In this document: positions 16,837-26,861 of the stretch, one piece after another
How positions within the stretch are numbered: position 1 is the first letter of the stretch
How the letters are laid out: each line of letters starts with the position of its first letter
Made by a program: the position numbers and the translations under genes
The notes under the pieces: model-generated
The model's input: the letters and a program-made list of their open reading frames with translations, nothing else
Told to the model about the DNA's origin: nothing
The model's database searches: none
Source of the DNA: Pseudomonadota bacterium
GTDB taxonomy: Bacteria; Pseudomonadota; Gammaproteobacteria; Steroidobacterales; JBCBZW01
DNA length: 58,197 nt
Reading direction: 5' to 3'
NCBI GenBank assembly: GCA_039815145.1
Contig: JBCBZW010000023.1
Location: forward strand, 1-58,197

Positions 16837-17691
16837 TCATACAAGCTTTGGGTGCGGGCCGACAGAATCCGCACTCGCCCACGGGCCCAGCCGGACAGGA
16901 ACGCCGGGCGGCAATTGGTGGGGAGGCGGGTAGTGGATATCGACCAGGTAGAGCCCGGCCGCCGGCGCCGTCATGCCGCCGCGGGTGCGGTCCCGGGTGG
17001 CCAGGACCTCGGCGGGCCAGTCGAGCTCCGCCTCGCCGGCGCCGACCGCCATCAACACACCCGCGAGATTGCGCACCATGTGCTGGAGGAAGGCGTTGGC
17101 CCGCACGTCGATCCGCAGCCAAGGCCCCTGCTGATGGACCCGTAGCGAATGCAGGGTGCGAACGGGCGATTTGGCCTGGCAGCCCGCGGCGCGAAACGCA
17201 CTGAAGTCGTGGGTACCCACCAGGGCTTGGGCGGCCTGATCCATGCGCTCCCCGTCCAGGGCGCCCGGTCGCCAGCACACGCGTTCGCGGTAGAGGGACG
17301 TGCGCGCTCGGCCGCAGAGAACGAAGTAGCTGTAGGCGCGCTCGACCGCGCTGAAGCGAGCGTGGAAGTCATCGCTCACCTCGCGCGCCCAGGTGACCGC
17401 CACGTCGCGGGGCAGCGCACTGTTGATGCCGAGGATCCAGTTGTGTTCCGGGCGGCTGGCCTGGGTGTCGAAGTGCGCCACCTGGGCGGTGGCGTGCACG
17501 CCCGTATCCGTGCGCCCCGCGCAATGGACGCGCACGGGCTCGTCGGCCACGTGGCTCACTGCCTGCTCCAGGCAGGCCTGCACGCTGCGACCGTCCTTCT
17601 GAATCTGCCACCCGTAGAAATCGGCGCCGTCGTATTCGACGCCCACGGCGATCCTTGCCACAGCAGCTACATCGAGGGAGGGATAGGCCAC
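16837..17691 (-). CDS. truA: tRNA pseudouridine synthase A
   Basis: Makes pseudouridine at positions 38-40 of the tRNA anticodon stem. Catalytic Asp in the AGRTDTGVHA motif near residue 61. Other family blocks include VEYDGADFYGWQ near the start, HDFSAFRA, and QHMVRNLAGVL. 284 residues from a GTG start; E. coli has 270. Placed between fimV and accD as usual. Confidence 0.96.
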   Translation of the reverse strand: MAYPSLDVAAVARIAVGVEYDGADFYGWQIQKDGRSVQACLEQAVSHVADEPVRVHCAGRTDTGVHATAQVAHFDTQASRPEHNWILGINSALPRDVAVTWAREVSDDFHARFSAVERAYSYFVLCGRARTSLYRERVCWRPGALDGERMDQAAQALVGTHDFSAFRAAGCQAKSPVRTLHSLRVHQQGPWLRIDVRANAFLQHMVRNLAGVLMAVGAGEAELDWPAEVLATRDRTRGGMTAPAAGLYLVDIHYPPPHQLPPGVPVRLGPWASADSVGPHPKLV

Positions 17692-17731
17692 CGCGCCGGC
17701 GTTCGCCAGGCGCGGTGAAGTCTGCTTGCGA

Positions 17732-20700
17732 TCAGCCGAGCGAACTCAACAGCGTGTTCGCGTCGTCGCGTTGCTCGGTACTGCCTTCCTGCACCACCTC
17801 TTCGAGGATGCTGCGGGCGGATTCGGCGTCGCCCATGTCGATGTACGCGCGAGCTAAGTCGAGCTTGGTGCCCACCTCATCGAGGGCGTTGTCGTCGGCT
17901 TCCGGGAAGGCGATCTGGCTGGCCGGCACCCGAGTGGTCTCGTCGCCGTCGCCGTCACCCACGTGGGCACGCAGGTCCAGCACCTGGGCACTGACGGTTT
18001 CGGCGGTGCTGCTCACCTCGGGGGCGATCGGCATCTGGATCGTCGGCGCGACGCTCGACTCGGAGGGGTCGCTCCCGGCGACCATGGGCGTCTCCACCGT
18101 GCTCTCGCCGCCGGCAGGTCCATCCGTGCCGATCATCGTGGCCGCCGAAATCAGGGCGGTGTTCTCCGCCGCATCGGGATCATCGTCTGCAGGCTGCAGC
18201 ATGAAGCCCTCTTGCGTCTCATCGCCGAGGGACAGTCCACCGGGCAACTCGAAGGCCGGCTGCTGTTCCGTGTCGCCTTCGGCATCGCCATCGCGCAGGG
18301 TGAGGTTCTTGCCCGTGACGTCGCCCTGCGGCAGCTCCTCGGTCACCTCGAAGGGCGAGTGGTCTTCCTCCGGCAACTCGATCTTGAACTCGCCGGTGCT
18401 GGCTAGCCCGAGCAGGTCACCGCTGGCATCGAGCACGTGCTCCTCGGGCGGTGGCTCCTCCTCCTTCGGCAATTCGCTCTCGTCGACCACGCCGGTGAAG
18501 GCGAAGAAGTCGCCGAAGCCGTCGTCTTCCTCCTCATTCATGTCGAGGCGCACGCTCGTCTCCGGCGGCGCTTCCGGCGCGATCGTCTGCCCCAGGTCGA
18601 GCGAGAGGTCGAGGTTGTCGGCGCCACCGCTCGCGGGCGCCATGCGCTCCTCGAGCTTGCGCGCGATCTCGGTCAGCTCCTCATCGGGTTCGAGGTCACC
18701 GTCCGCGTCCAGGGTGCCATCATCGAGGGTCACCTCGGGCACACCGATGTCCTCGAGCTTGACCTCCGTATCCTCTTCATCCTCGTCCGGCAGCGGCGGT
18801 GGCAGGTCGAGGTCGATGTCGAGCGCACCATCGTCGCTGGCGCCCGCGGCGCCGCCGGTCCCATCGCCGACCAGCGCGTGCAGCTCCTCGTCGACGCCCA
18901 GCTCGGGCACCTCCGGCAGCTCGTCGAGGCCGATGTCCAGCACATCGTCGTCGCCGCCGGTCGAGGACGTGTCGAGGCTCAGGTCCTGCGGCGTCGAGGC
19001 GGTCTGCAGCCCCACGTCGAGATCGGCCACGGCGCCCGCGCCATCCCCGCCCTCGGTCACGAATAGATCGTCGTCGGGGCAGATCTGACGCCCCATGATG
19101 GCGAACTTCTCCCAGCCGCCCTCGGCATCGGAGAGCGACGGCTTGAGTCGCTCGGCCGCCTCGCGGAAGGCGTCCTTGTTGCCCCAGACAAAGTAGATCT
19201 CAAGCAGCTTGGCCTGCAGATCCTTGCGATCGGGCTCCGCCTCGAGCGCCTTGTTGATCAGGTCAGCGGCCTGGTCGAACAGCCCGTAGGCCATGTGGAA
19301 GTCGGCTTCCGACATCGGGTCGTTGCCGTCCTCACCGCCGTCACCGATATCGATCAGCTGGGTCGGCTCGTGAATCGGCGTGCTCGCGGAGGTGGTCGTT
19401 CCCACCGCCTCGAACTGGCCCGTGTCGCTGAACTCGCCCACTTCCATGGGCTGGGAGATGCTGACCTTCGAGGTGTCGTCAGCAGCCGGATCGACCAGCG
19501 CGGTGCGCGCCAGCTCCTGATCATCCTCCGGCAATTCCGTGTCGATCGTGGTCGTGAAGCTGCGATCGCCCTCCACGCCCGGCAGCGGCGTCGATGCCGT
19601 GGTCCCCATGGTGGTGGCCAGGGTGGCGTCGAGATCGGCGTCGTCTTCGGGGAACGCGCCCAGCTCATCGAGCGTCTCGTCGCTGGTGTTCGCGCGGTTG
19701 CGCAGCACGATCGCGCCGGCACCTAACAGCGCCACAAGGCCGACGGCCAACCACAGGAACGTGTTACCCAGCAGGCCGAAGATAAAGTCGAGGGGCCCGC
19801 CGGACGAGGCGGGTGGCGTCGTGACGGTGGTCACCGCATCGCGGCTCGGCGCAGGCGTCTCGGCCACGGTGGTGTCCGCGGCGGGCGCAGCGGCGGCCTC
19901 GCCGTCTTCGGTGGACTCCTCGCCACCTTCGACGGCCACCGCGTCACCGGCCATCTCGTCATTTGCGGCCTCGTCGACCAGGTCAGCCAGCGTTGCCTCG
20001 GCCTCCTCCCCGGAGGTCGCGACGTCGACCGCGTCGGTCACCTGCGTGTCGGCGTCGACCAGGCCGGTGTCCGTGTCGAGGGTTGCCCCCGGCGTGGTCC
20101 GCTGGCCCTCGTCGCTCGCATCCGGCGTGGCGGCGAGCGCCGCATCACCGGCCCCCGCCTCGCGCAGGCGGCTCTCGAGCGCAGCGAGTTCGGCATCGCG
20201 TATCCGCAGCCGCTCCTGCGCCTGCTCCAGCTGCGCACGCTGCTCCTGCACCGTCTTCTGCAGGGCTTCGTTCTGCTCACGGGCTGCATCCAGATCGCGG
20301 GCCAGGGCGGCCGAATCCCCGCCCTCCGGGGCGACTAGTTGAAGCTCCGGTGCGGTAGCGGCCGGCGCGGTGGCCGGCGCCGCCGCGGCAGTCCGAGTGG
20401 ACGCCGTGGGCGCTGACGCCGCTGAGGACGAAGATGGTTCACCGCGCCAACGCGCCGTATCGGCCACCAGCGTGGCAGCCGCCTCGCCGGTGCTCACACC
20501 GCGGATGGCGTCCGCCGTGGGGATGCGCAGGGTGGACCCCTGGCGCAGTAGATTCATGTTGCCGAGGAAGGCATCGGGGTTCTGGCGATAGATCGCCATC
20601 ATGGTCTGGTTGAGGCTGGCACCGCTAGGTCGCGCCCGCGCCGCGATCTTCCACAACGACTCGCCCCGACGCACGGGCCCGTACTCGGCGCCGGTCTGAA

Positions 20701-21292
20701 TGCCGTTGCTGCTGCTGCGGCTACCCGTGGATGTACCGCGGCTCACCCTGCCCGGGGGGGCCACCGGCGGCGGCGTGGAGGACGCCGTGGAGCGCGACGA
20801 ATTCGTCGGGCCACCGATGATGCCGCCACTGCTCGACGTGCCAGCGCTACCGCCGCTGACCGCCGGCGCGACGCCCGCGTCGGCCTCACCGGGGAGGAAG
20901 GTCGGCGGATCGAGCAGCACCGTGTACTCGCGCAGCAGGCGTCCGCGCGGCCAGTTCGCCTCCACCAGGAAGGTGACGAAGGGCTCGGTAATCGGCTGGT
21001 CCGACCGAACCTGCAGCACGTCCTCGCCGTTCGCCGTTCGTGTGGCTTGGAACGTGAGCGTGGTCAGAAACTGTGGATAGTCGATGCCGTACTGGGCGAA
21101 CAACTCGCGCGAGGCGAGGGTAGCTTCCAGTTCGTTGAGGTCACCGGGAAGGGCAGCGACGATTTCGATCTGCGCGTCGAGGCGCTGGTTGAGGCCGGAA
21201 TTGAGGGTGATATCCCCCAGGCCCAACGCAGCGGCGGTCCCCGACAGTGCAGTGAGCACCGTCCCTAACAAGAGCTTGCAAACACGCGCCAT
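17732..21292 (-). CDS. fimV: FimV/HubP family polar-organising protein
   Basis: 1186 residues. A signal peptide (1-22) is followed by the conserved FimV N-terminal domain (LGLGDITLNSGLNQRL at 23 on), a LysM peptidoglycan-binding domain at about 190-250 (YGPVRRGESLWKIA), a coiled coil around 330-380, a membrane segment (about residues 510-530), a very acidic cytosolic region, and the short C-terminal TPR-like FimV motif (LDLARAYIDMGDAESARSIL). In pseudomonads and vibrios such proteins organise the cell pole, type IV pili, twitching and chemoreceptors. A promoter sits within the asd end just upstream. The FimX-like gene at 27782 fits a pilus-linked role. Confidence 0.94.
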   Translation of the reverse strand: MARVCKLLLGTVLTALSGTAAALGLGDITLNSGLNQRLDAQIEIVAALPGDLNELEATLASRELFAQYGIDYPQFLTTLTFQATRTANGEDVLQVRSDQPITEPFVTFLVEANWPRGRLLREYTVLLDPPTFLPGEADAGVAPAVSGGSAGTSSSGGIIGGPTNSSRSTASSTPPPVAPPGRVSRGTSTGSRSSSNGIQTGAEYGPVRRGESLWKIAARARPSGASLNQTMMAIYRQNPDAFLGNMNLLRQGSTLRIPTADAIRGVSTGEAAATLVADTARWRGEPSSSSAASAPTASTRTAAAAPATAPAATAPELQLVAPEGGDSAALARDLDAAREQNEALQKTVQEQRAQLEQAQERLRIRDAELAALESRLREAGAGDAALAATPDASDEGQRTTPGATLDTDTGLVDADTQVTDAVDVATSGEEAEATLADLVDEAANDEMAGDAVAVEGGEESTEDGEAAAAPAADTTVAETPAPSRDAVTTVTTPPASSGGPLDFIFGLLGNTFLWLAVGLVALLGAGAIVLRNRANTSDETLDELGAFPEDDADLDATLATTMGTTASTPLPGVEGDRSFTTTIDTELPEDDQELARTALVDPAADDTSKVSISQPMEVGEFSDTGQFEAVGTTTSASTPIHEPTQLIDIGDGGEDGNDPMSEADFHMAYGLFDQAADLINKALEAEPDRKDLQAKLLEIYFVWGNKDAFREAAERLKPSLSDAEGGWEKFAIMGRQICPDDDLFVTEGGDGAGAVADLDVGLQTASTPQDLSLDTSSTGGDDDVLDIGLDELPEVPELGVDEELHALVGDGTGGAAGASDDGALDIDLDLPPPLPDEDEEDTEVKLEDIGVPEVTLDDGTLDADGDLEPDEELTEIARKLEERMAPASGGADNLDLSLDLGQTIAPEAPPETSVRLDMNEEEDDGFGDFFAFTGVVDESELPKEEEPPPEEHVLDASGDLLGLASTGEFKIELPEEDHSPFEVTEELPQGDVTGKNLTLRDGDAEGDTEQQPAFELPGGLSLGDETQEGFMLQPADDDPDAAENTALISAATMIGTDGPAGGESTVETPMVAGSDPSESSVAPTIQMPIAPEVSSTAETVSAQVLDLRAHVGDGDGDETTRVPASQIAFPEADDNALDEVGTKLDLARAYIDMGDAESARSILEEVVQEGSTEQRDDANTLLSSLG

Positions 21293-21387
21293 GGTTACTC
21301 CCGAACGCCCGGATCTGCTTGTGGCCCGACGCGAGCGTCAGGGCCTAGGGGACGGCAGCGGTGACGTTCCCGCCGGGTCCGCAACTG

Positions 21388-21419
21388 TTCACAATCCCTG
21401 TGAAGAGAGTTATTTAACT
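21388..21419. repeat. two perfect dyads downstream of the fimV promoter
   Basis: TTCACA-N5-TGTGAA (21388-21404) and AGTTA-TT-TAACT (21408-21419) are both perfect inverted repeats. The second overlaps the -10 box and probable start site; the first falls in the first transcribed bases. They could be operators, or the first could form a weak hairpin in the fimV leader. The arm order is the reverse of a CRP site. Confidence 0.45.
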
Positions 21420-21445
21420 ATAGTCTACCAGTAGGAATCGGCCAA
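21417..21445 (-). promoter_or_regulatory. sigma70-type promoter of fimV
   Basis: TTGGCC (21440-21445) and TATAGT (21417-21422) on the minus strand with a 17-base spacer. The -35 box lies in the last codons of asd and the asd stop falls in the spacer. This gives a leader of about 115 bases ahead of the fimV ATG, which has GGGAG as ribosome site. Confidence 0.6.
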
Positions 21446-22435
21446 AACCTCAGCGATTTGAACGCTGTTGAGGGCGGCGCCCTTGCGCACGTTGTCCGAT
21501 ACCACCCACATGTCGATGCCGCGCGGGTGCGTGAGATCGCGCCGCACGCGGCCCACGTACACCGGATCGCGGCCCGCCGCGTGGCTCCAGGCGGTGGGAA
21601 AACCGCCGTCCTGGTCGTCGATCAGCTCGACCCCAGGGGCCTCGCGCAACCATTCGCGCACCTGCGCCACCGCGGCCGGTTCGCGCGTCTCCAGGTGGAT
21701 CGCTTCGCTGTGGCCGTAATGCACCGGCACCCGTACCGCGGTGGGGTTCACGGCGATCTGCTCGTCGCCGAGGATCTTGCGCGTCTCCCACACCATCTTC
21801 ATCTCTTCGCGCGTGTACCCGTTGTCCTCGAACACGTCGATCTGTGGCACCGCATTGAACGCCAACGGCACCGCTTCCTCGGGCCGTCGCCCCGCGACGA
21901 CAGCCTCGGCCTGGCGTTCCAACAGCCCCAGGGCCGATTGACCTGCGCCCGAGACCGCCTGGTAGGTGGCCACGTTGATGCGCTCGATACCCACCTTGGC
22001 GTAGATCGGCTGCAGGGCCGTGACCATCTGGATCGTCGAACAGTTCGGGTTAGCAATGATGTTGCGCTCCCGACAACCGGCGATCGCCTCGCTGTTCACT
22101 TCCGGCACCACCAAAGGCACATCGTCGTCGTAGCGAAATCGCGAGGTGTTATCGATGACGATACAACCGCTCGCTGCGGCCTTCGGCGCGTATTCACCGG
22201 AGACCGTACCGCCGGGTGAGAACAGCGCGATATCGATCCCCGCGAAGTCAAACTCCTCGAGCACCTCCACCGCCACCTGCTCGCCGCGAATCGTCAGCTG
22301 GCGACCGCGCGAACGAGCGCTGGCCACGGGCACGACGCGACCGCTGGTGAAGCGTCGCTCCTCCAGAATCGACAACATCGTGCGCCCCACCAAACCGGTG
22401 GCGCCGACCACGGCGACGTTCAGTTCACGGCTCAT
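21425..22435 (-). CDS. asd: aspartate-semialdehyde dehydrogenase
   Basis: NADPH-dependent reduction of aspartyl phosphate, the branch point to lysine/diaminopimelate, threonine and methionine. N-terminal NADP-binding GATGLVG (11-17), active-site C132 in NPNCSTI, and a substrate His in the HYGHSEAI region. The ATG at 22435 gives 336 residues and the usual start; a TTG nine bases earlier is less likely. Upstream of fimV and truA as in other gammaproteobacteria. Confidence 0.96.
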   Translation of the reverse strand: MSRELNVAVVGATGLVGRTMLSILEERRFTSGRVVPVASARSRGRQLTIRGEQVAVEVLEEFDFAGIDIALFSPGGTVSGEYAPKAAASGCIVIDNTSRFRYDDDVPLVVPEVNSEAIAGCRERNIIANPNCSTIQMVTALQPIYAKVGIERINVATYQAVSGAGQSALGLLERQAEAVVAGRRPEEAVPLAFNAVPQIDVFEDNGYTREEMKMVWETRKILGDEQIAVNPTAVRVPVHYGHSEAIHLETREPAAVAQVREWLREAPGVELIDDQDGGFPTAWSHAAGRDPVYVGRVRRDLTHPRGIDMWVVSDNVRKGAALNSVQIAEVLADSYW

Positions 22436-22546
22436 TTGGGCCAAACCCCGGGCAAACGGGCGTTATGGTGTCGCACGGTGCACCCCGAAACCAACAACTG
22501 GGTCACATCCATCACGCGAGGGTCCTCAAGAAGACGGCGGGCGGGC

Positions 22547-23653
22547 TCAGGCGTCCGGTGCCTGGCCCGGGATGGGGGGCATCGGCGGCTCGACGCCAGC
22601 GTTCTGGCCCCGGTGGCGTAGCAGGTGGTCCATCAGCACCAGGGCCAGCATGGCCTCGGCGATCGGCACGGCTCGGATGCCCACGCAGGGATCATGGCGA
22701 CCGTGGGTTCGGATCTCGGCGTCCTGCCCCTGCGTATCCACGGTGCGCCCGGGCAGGCGAATGCTGGAGGTAGGCTTGATCGCCACGCTCACCCGCACCG
22801 GCTGACCTGAGGAGATACCGCCGAGCACACCACCGGCGTGGTTGCTGATGAATCCATTCGGTGTGAGTTCGTCGCGATGAGCCGTGCCACGCTGCTCGAC
22901 CACCCCGAAGCCGTCCCCGATCTCCACGCCCTTGGCGGCGTTGATGCCCATCATGGCCGAGGCGATGTCCGCATCGAGCTTGGCGAACACCGGCTCGCCG
23001 AGGCCGGCGGGCACACCGTGGGCGATGACGTTGACGCGCGCACCCACCGAATCGCCATCCTTGCGCAGAGCATCCATGAACTGTTCGAGCTCGGCGACGC
23101 GCGCCGGGTCGCCGCAGAAGAAGGGGTTGTCGTTGACCGAGTCCGGCTGCGGGCAGTCGAGGGCGAGGGGGCCGAGCTGGCCCAACCAGCCGTACATCTC
23201 AACGCCCAAGTGCTCGCGCAGGTACTTGCGCGCGATGCCACCGGCGGCCACCCGCATCGCCGTCTCGCGGGCGGAGGAACGACCGCCCCCGCGGTAGTCA
23301 CGGCGGCCGTACTTCTGGAGGTAGGTGTAGTCGGCGTGGCCCGGTCGAAACAGCTCCTTGATCTTGCTGTAGTCCTTCGATCGCGCATCCTCGTTCTCGA
23401 TCAGCAGGCCGATCGAGGTGCCCGTGGTCACCCCCTCGAAGACGCCCGACAGAATACGCACGCGATCGGGCTCGCGACGCTGGGTGACGTGGCGCGAGGT
23501 GCCCGGGCGACGCCGATCGAGATCCCCCTGCAGATCCGCCTCCTGCAGGGCCAGGCCCGGCGGACAGCCATCGACGATGGCGCCGATCGCAGGCCCGTGA
23601 CTCTCGCCGAAGGTGGTGACCGTGAAGGCCTGTCCGAAGCTGTTGCCCGCCAT
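22547..23653 (-). CDS. aroC: chorismate synthase
   Basis: Last step of the shikimate pathway, FMN-dependent. 368 residues from ATG at 23653, starting with the family pattern GNSFGQAF and TTFGESHG. The [10 protein letters not shown] block and the C-terminal [17 protein letters not shown] block are conserved. The start codon shares one base with the prmB stop (TGATG), so the pair is translationally coupled. Confidence 0.96.
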   Translation of the reverse strand: MAGNSFGQAFTVTTFGESHGPAIGAIVDGCPPGLALQEADLQGDLDRRRPGTSRHVTQRREPDRVRILSGVFEGVTTGTSIGLLIENEDARSKDYSKIKELFRPGHADYTYLQKYGRRDYRGGGRSSARETAMRVAAGGIARKYLREHLGVEMYGWLGQLGPLALDCPQPDSVNDNPFFCGDPARVAELEQFMDALRKDGDSVGARVNVIAHGVPAGLGEPVFAKLDADIASAMMGINAAKGVEIGDGFGVVEQRGTAHRDELTPNGFISNHAGGVLGGISSGQPVRVSVAIKPTSSIRLPGRTVDTQGQDAEIRTHGRHDPCVGIRAVPIAEAMLALVLMDHLLRHRGQNAGVEPPMPPIPGQAPDA

Positions 23654-24591
23654 CAGTTCGCCGCCTCCGCCGCCAGGGCCCGCAGTTCGGGCTCGCGCAG
23701 CAGGCACACGCCATGACCGCCGCGCTCGAACTCCAGCCATGTGAAGGGCAGCTGGGGCCACCTCGCCATGGCCTGCGGCGCACTGTTGCCCACCTCCAGC
23801 ACCAGCACCCCGTCGGGGGTGAGGTGTTGCGCAGCCCCGCGCAAGATGCGGTCCACCAGATCCATGCCGTCTTCGCCTCCCGCCAACGACATGGTCGGTT
23901 CGCATGCGTACTCGGCGGGCAGATCCGAGAGCTCCGCCGCGCCCACGTAGGGCGGGTTGCAGACGATCAGCTGATAGCGCTGATCGCCGAGGCCATTCAG
24001 CAGATCCGAGTGCACCGCATGCACGCGATCCTCCAGACCGTGGGCGGCGATGTTGGCGCGCGTCACGTCCAGGGCGTCCTCGCTGAGGTCGGCCGCGTGC
24101 ACCTGGGCGTTGGGGAAGGCGTAGGCGCACGCCACCGCGATGCAGCCGCTCCCGGTGCACAGGTCCAGGACGGCACCCATGTGCTCGGGCTCGCTGACCC
24201 AGGGCGAGAATCCGCACTCGATCAGCTCCGCGACCGGCGAGCGCGGCACGATCACCCGCTCATCCACCAGGAAGCGCAGACCCGCGAAGTACGCCTCTCC
24301 CGTGAGGTAGGGCGCGGGGCAGCGCCGCTCGACGCGCTCTTCGATGAGGGCCAGGGCGCGCAGGATCTCATGCTCCAGGAGCCGCCCTTGCAGGAGCAGG
24401 TCCGGCGTCTCCCAGGGCAGGTCGAGCGCGTGGCACACGAGCAGACGAGCCTCGTCGACGGCGTTGTCCGTGCCGTGGCCGAAATGCAGTTCAGCGGCAT
24501 GGAAGCGACTGACGGCGTAGCGCAGGAGATCGAGCCCGCTGCGCAGCACTTGCGCTACCTGGTGTGGATCGTGGGCGTGAGCGTCGTTCAT
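23653..24591 (-). CDS. prmB: 50S ribosomal protein L3 glutamine methyltransferase
   Basis: SAM-dependent N5-glutamine methylation of ribosomal protein L3. 312 residues; SAM motif [12 protein letters not shown] in the middle, catalytic NPPY motif (VCNPPYVGA), and the N-terminal helical substrate domain with [18 protein letters not shown]. That last block and the aroC neighbour favour PrmB over PrmC/HemK. ATG at 24591 chosen for family length. Confidence 0.94.
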   Translation of the reverse strand: MNDAHAHDPHQVAQVLRSGLDLLRYAVSRFHAAELHFGHGTDNAVDEARLLVCHALDLPWETPDLLLQGRLLEHEILRALALIEERVERRCPAPYLTGEAYFAGLRFLVDERVIVPRSPVAELIECGFSPWVSEPEHMGAVLDLCTGSGCIAVACAYAFPNAQVHAADLSEDALDVTRANIAAHGLEDRVHAVHSDLLNGLGDQRYQLIVCNPPYVGAAELSDLPAEYACEPTMSLAGGEDGMDLVDRILRGAAQHLTPDGVLVLEVGNSAPQAMARWPQLPFTWLEFERGGHGVCLLREPELRALAAEAAN

Positions 24592-24730
24592 CAATGCTGT
24601 CTCTCGTGTCGCGAGCCGGGAACGCGGGCGATGGGCTCGTGGTTTGCGGAGTATCATACCTGGCCACCGCCGGCGGGCTGCGACCCACGCGCCCCTCCTC
24701 GTCCAACGCAGCGATGAAGAACCCACCGAG

Positions 24731-25354
24731 ATGCAACGAATCGGCCTGATCTTGCTCAGCGTCCTCGCCGTAGTCGCGGGGATCACCCTGTCCCGCTGGA
24801 TGGCGGCGCCTGCGAGCACGCTGGCGATGGCGACGGCCTACCCGCAGCCCCGTCCGCTCCCCGCCTTCGCCCTGGTGGACGACGAAGGTGCCCCCTTCAC
24901 CCGCGAGCATATCGAGGGACGCTGGCGATTGCTTTTCTTCGGCTTCACCCACTGCCCGGACGTGTGTCCGCTCACCCTGAGCACCCTGTCGCAAGCGGTG
25001 GCCCCGACCTCGGCGCAGGACGCACCAGCCGCGCAGATCGTGCTCGTCAGCGTCGACCCCGAACGCGACACGCCCGAACGCATGGCGGCCTACGTGGCCC
25101 GCTTCGGCGAGGATGTGGTGGGCGTCACCGGCAGTGCGCAGGCGATCGCTGATTTCGCAGCGGCCGCGGCCATCGCCTACGGCAAGGTGCCGCTCGGCGA
25201 CGACGGCGAGTACACGGTGGATCACTCGGCCGCAGTACTGGTGGTAGATCCCGAAGGTCGCATCGCCGCCGTGTTCAATCCGCCGCCACCACTGGTGGCG
25301 GATACGATCCGGCAGGACCTAGCGGTGCTCAAGCGCCTTGCCGATCAAGGCTGA
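24731..25354 (+). CDS. SCO1/SenC family copper-binding thioredoxin-like protein
   Basis: 207 residues with an N-terminal signal anchor (4-20), so it faces the periplasm. The thioredoxin-like fold carries the copper ligands CPDVCP and, near the C-terminus, the conserved His in TVDHSA. Such proteins help deliver copper to the CuA site of cytochrome c oxidase or act as thiol reductants. No oxidase gene is in the window. The last ten bases overlap the end of the convergent reductase gene. Confidence 0.92.
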   Translation: MQRIGLILLSVLAVVAGITLSRWMAAPASTLAMATAYPQPRPLPAFALVDDEGAPFTREHIEGRWRLLFFGFTHCPDVCPLTLSTLSQAVAPTSAQDAPAAQIVLVSVDPERDTPERMAAYVARFGEDVVGVTGSAQAIADFAAAAAIAYGKVPLGDDGEYTVDHSAAVLVVDPEGRIAAVFNPPPPLVADTIRQDLAVLKRLADQG

Positions 25355-25842
25355 TGCACGGGCCAGCGCTGCATGAAAACCGCCGCCAGCGCTTCGAGGC
25401 CGCGCTGATCGCGAGCGTCGAAGCGGTCCGGCGTTGCGCTGTCGACATCGAGCACGCCCACCACCTCGCCCCGCCCGTCGATCAGGGGCACGACCACCTC
25501 TGAGCGCGAGTCCGGGTCGCAGGCGATGTGGCCTTCGAAGGCGTGCACGTCGGCCACGCGCTGGGTGGTGCGGGTGGCGGCGGCGGTGCCGCAGACGCCA
25601 CGTCCCCAATCGATGCGCACGCAGGCGCTCTTGCCCTGAAACGGGCCGAGCACGAGTTGTCGGTCCTCACCTTGCGCACGCGTGAAGTAGAACCCCAACC
25701 AGTTCACGGCCGGCAACGCGTGGTAGAGCAGCGATGAGGTGTTGGCGGCGTTGGCGATGAGATCGTCCTCAGCACCCAGGAGCGCGTCCAGGGAGCTGGC
25801 GAGGAACTCGTAGTCGACGGCGGCGGAATCGGTCGATGCCAT
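25345..25842 (-). CDS. msrC: free methionine-(R)-sulfoxide reductase (GAF fold)
   Basis: Reduces free methionine R-sulfoxide. A single GAF domain of 165 residues with the three Cys characteristic of the fRMsr group: in GKSACVRI, in GRGVCGTAA and in HIACDPDSRSEVVVP. These distinguish it from ordinary GAF sensor domains. The upstream epmA runs the same way and ends 32 bases before... that is, the epmA stop lies at 25875, so the two may be co-transcribed. Confidence 0.92.
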   Translation of the reverse strand: MASTDSAAVDYEFLASSLDALLGAEDDLIANAANTSSLLYHALPAVNWLGFYFTRAQGEDRQLVLGPFQGKSACVRIDWGRGVCGTAAATRTTQRVADVHAFEGHIACDPDSRSEVVVPLIDGRGEVVGVLDVDSATPDRFDARDQRGLEALAAVFMQRWPVHQP

Positions 25843-25874
25843 GGAGTGGGTCCTGTCGGGTAGTGGATGCGGGC

Positions 25875-26861
25875 TCAGGCGCGACTCAGGGGAAATGCCA
25901 GCACCTCATCGAGATGGGCCGCGCCCAGCATGAGCATCAGCAAGCGGTCCACGCCGAGGGCCACCCCCGCGCAGGGAGGCAGGCCGTGGTCGAGGGCATC
26001 CAGGAACGCATCGTCCATGGGCAGGCTGGGCAATCCGGCGCGCTCGCGCTCGGCGCTTTCCGCAGCGAAGCGACGGCGCTGCTCTTCGCTATCCGTCAGC
26101 TCATTAAATCCATTAGCTAGCTCCACCCCTTGCAGGTAGAGCTCGAAGCGTTCCGCTCGCGGGGGCAAGCCGGGGCGCACCCGCGCCAAGGCGGCGCGAC
26201 TCGCCGGGTAGTCGTAGACCATCACCGGCCCTTCCTGGCCCAGGGTCGGTCCGATCACATCCCCGAGCACGAGGTCCAACAGCGCCTCGCGATCGTCGCG
26301 ACACGCCTCGGGCGCTGGCACACCGGCGGCCGCCAGGCAATTGAGCAAGGCCGGCACGGTGGCCATGTCCGCATCGAGGCCGGTGGCCTGGGCCACGGCG
26401 GCGTGAAAAGTCACCTTGGCTGTCGGTTGCCGCAGACGAGCTGGCGGGAGCACGGTGCGCAGCAGGTCGTCCACCTCGTCCATCAGTCGATGGTGATCGA
26501 AGCCCAGGCGATACCACTCGAGCATGGTGAACTCAGGGTTGTGATGGCGTCCGGATTCGTCGTCGCGAAAGACGTGGCAGAGCTGGAAGATATCCCCGAT
26601 CCCGCTCGCCAGCAGGCGCTTCATCGCAAACTCGGGAGAGGTGTGCAGCCAGGCGGGACGGCCAGCGCAGCGGGGCACGGCCAACGGCGCCAGGGCAGGA
26701 TCGGTGCCGCTCGCCCGAGAGAGCATGGGCGTATCCACCTCGAGCACGTCACGGGCGGCGAAGAAGGCACGCAGCGACTGGTAGAGGGTGGCGCGGGCGC
26801 GGATGGCGTCGGCGTTCGCGCTCGGCGACCAGGGACGCGGCGCCGCCGCGCGGTCGATCAC
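25875..26861 (-). CDS. epmA: elongation factor P--(R)-beta-lysine ligase
   Basis: Class II LysRS-like enzyme, without anticodon domain, that attaches beta-lysine to EF-P Lys34. 328 residues. Motif 2 ([20 protein letters not shown]) and motif 3 ([12 protein letters not shown]) are intact. The GTG start overlaps the efp stop (GTGA), so substrate and modifier are translated together. The partner EpmB, which makes the beta-lysine, is not in this window. Confidence 0.95.
   Translation of the reverse strand: MIDRAAAPRPWSPSANADAIRARATLYQSLRAFFAARDVLEVDTPMLSRASGTDPALAPLAVPRCAGRPAWLHTSPEFAMKRLLASGIGDIFQLCHVFRDDESGRHHNPEFTMLEWYRLGFDHHRLMDEVDDLLRTVLPPARLRQPTAKVTFHAAVAQATGLDADMATVPALLNCLAAAGVPAPEACRDDREALLDLVLGDVIGPTLGQEGPVMVYDYPASRAALARVRPGLPPRAERFELYLQGVELANGFNELTDSEEQRRRFAAESAERERAGLPSLPMDDAFLDALDHGLPPCAGVALGVDRLLMLMLGAAHLDEVLAFPLSRA

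Noticed and set aside
17732-20400. Tandem repeats or CRISPR-like array in fimV
   Set aside because: The region is low-complexity acidic coding sequence (Asp/Glu/Ala/Thr) without exact repeat units or spacers.
21388-21404. CRP binding site upstream of fimV
   Set aside because: The arms read TTCACA-N5-TGTGAA, the reverse order of the CRP consensus TGTGA-N6-TCACA, and the site lies downstream of the start.
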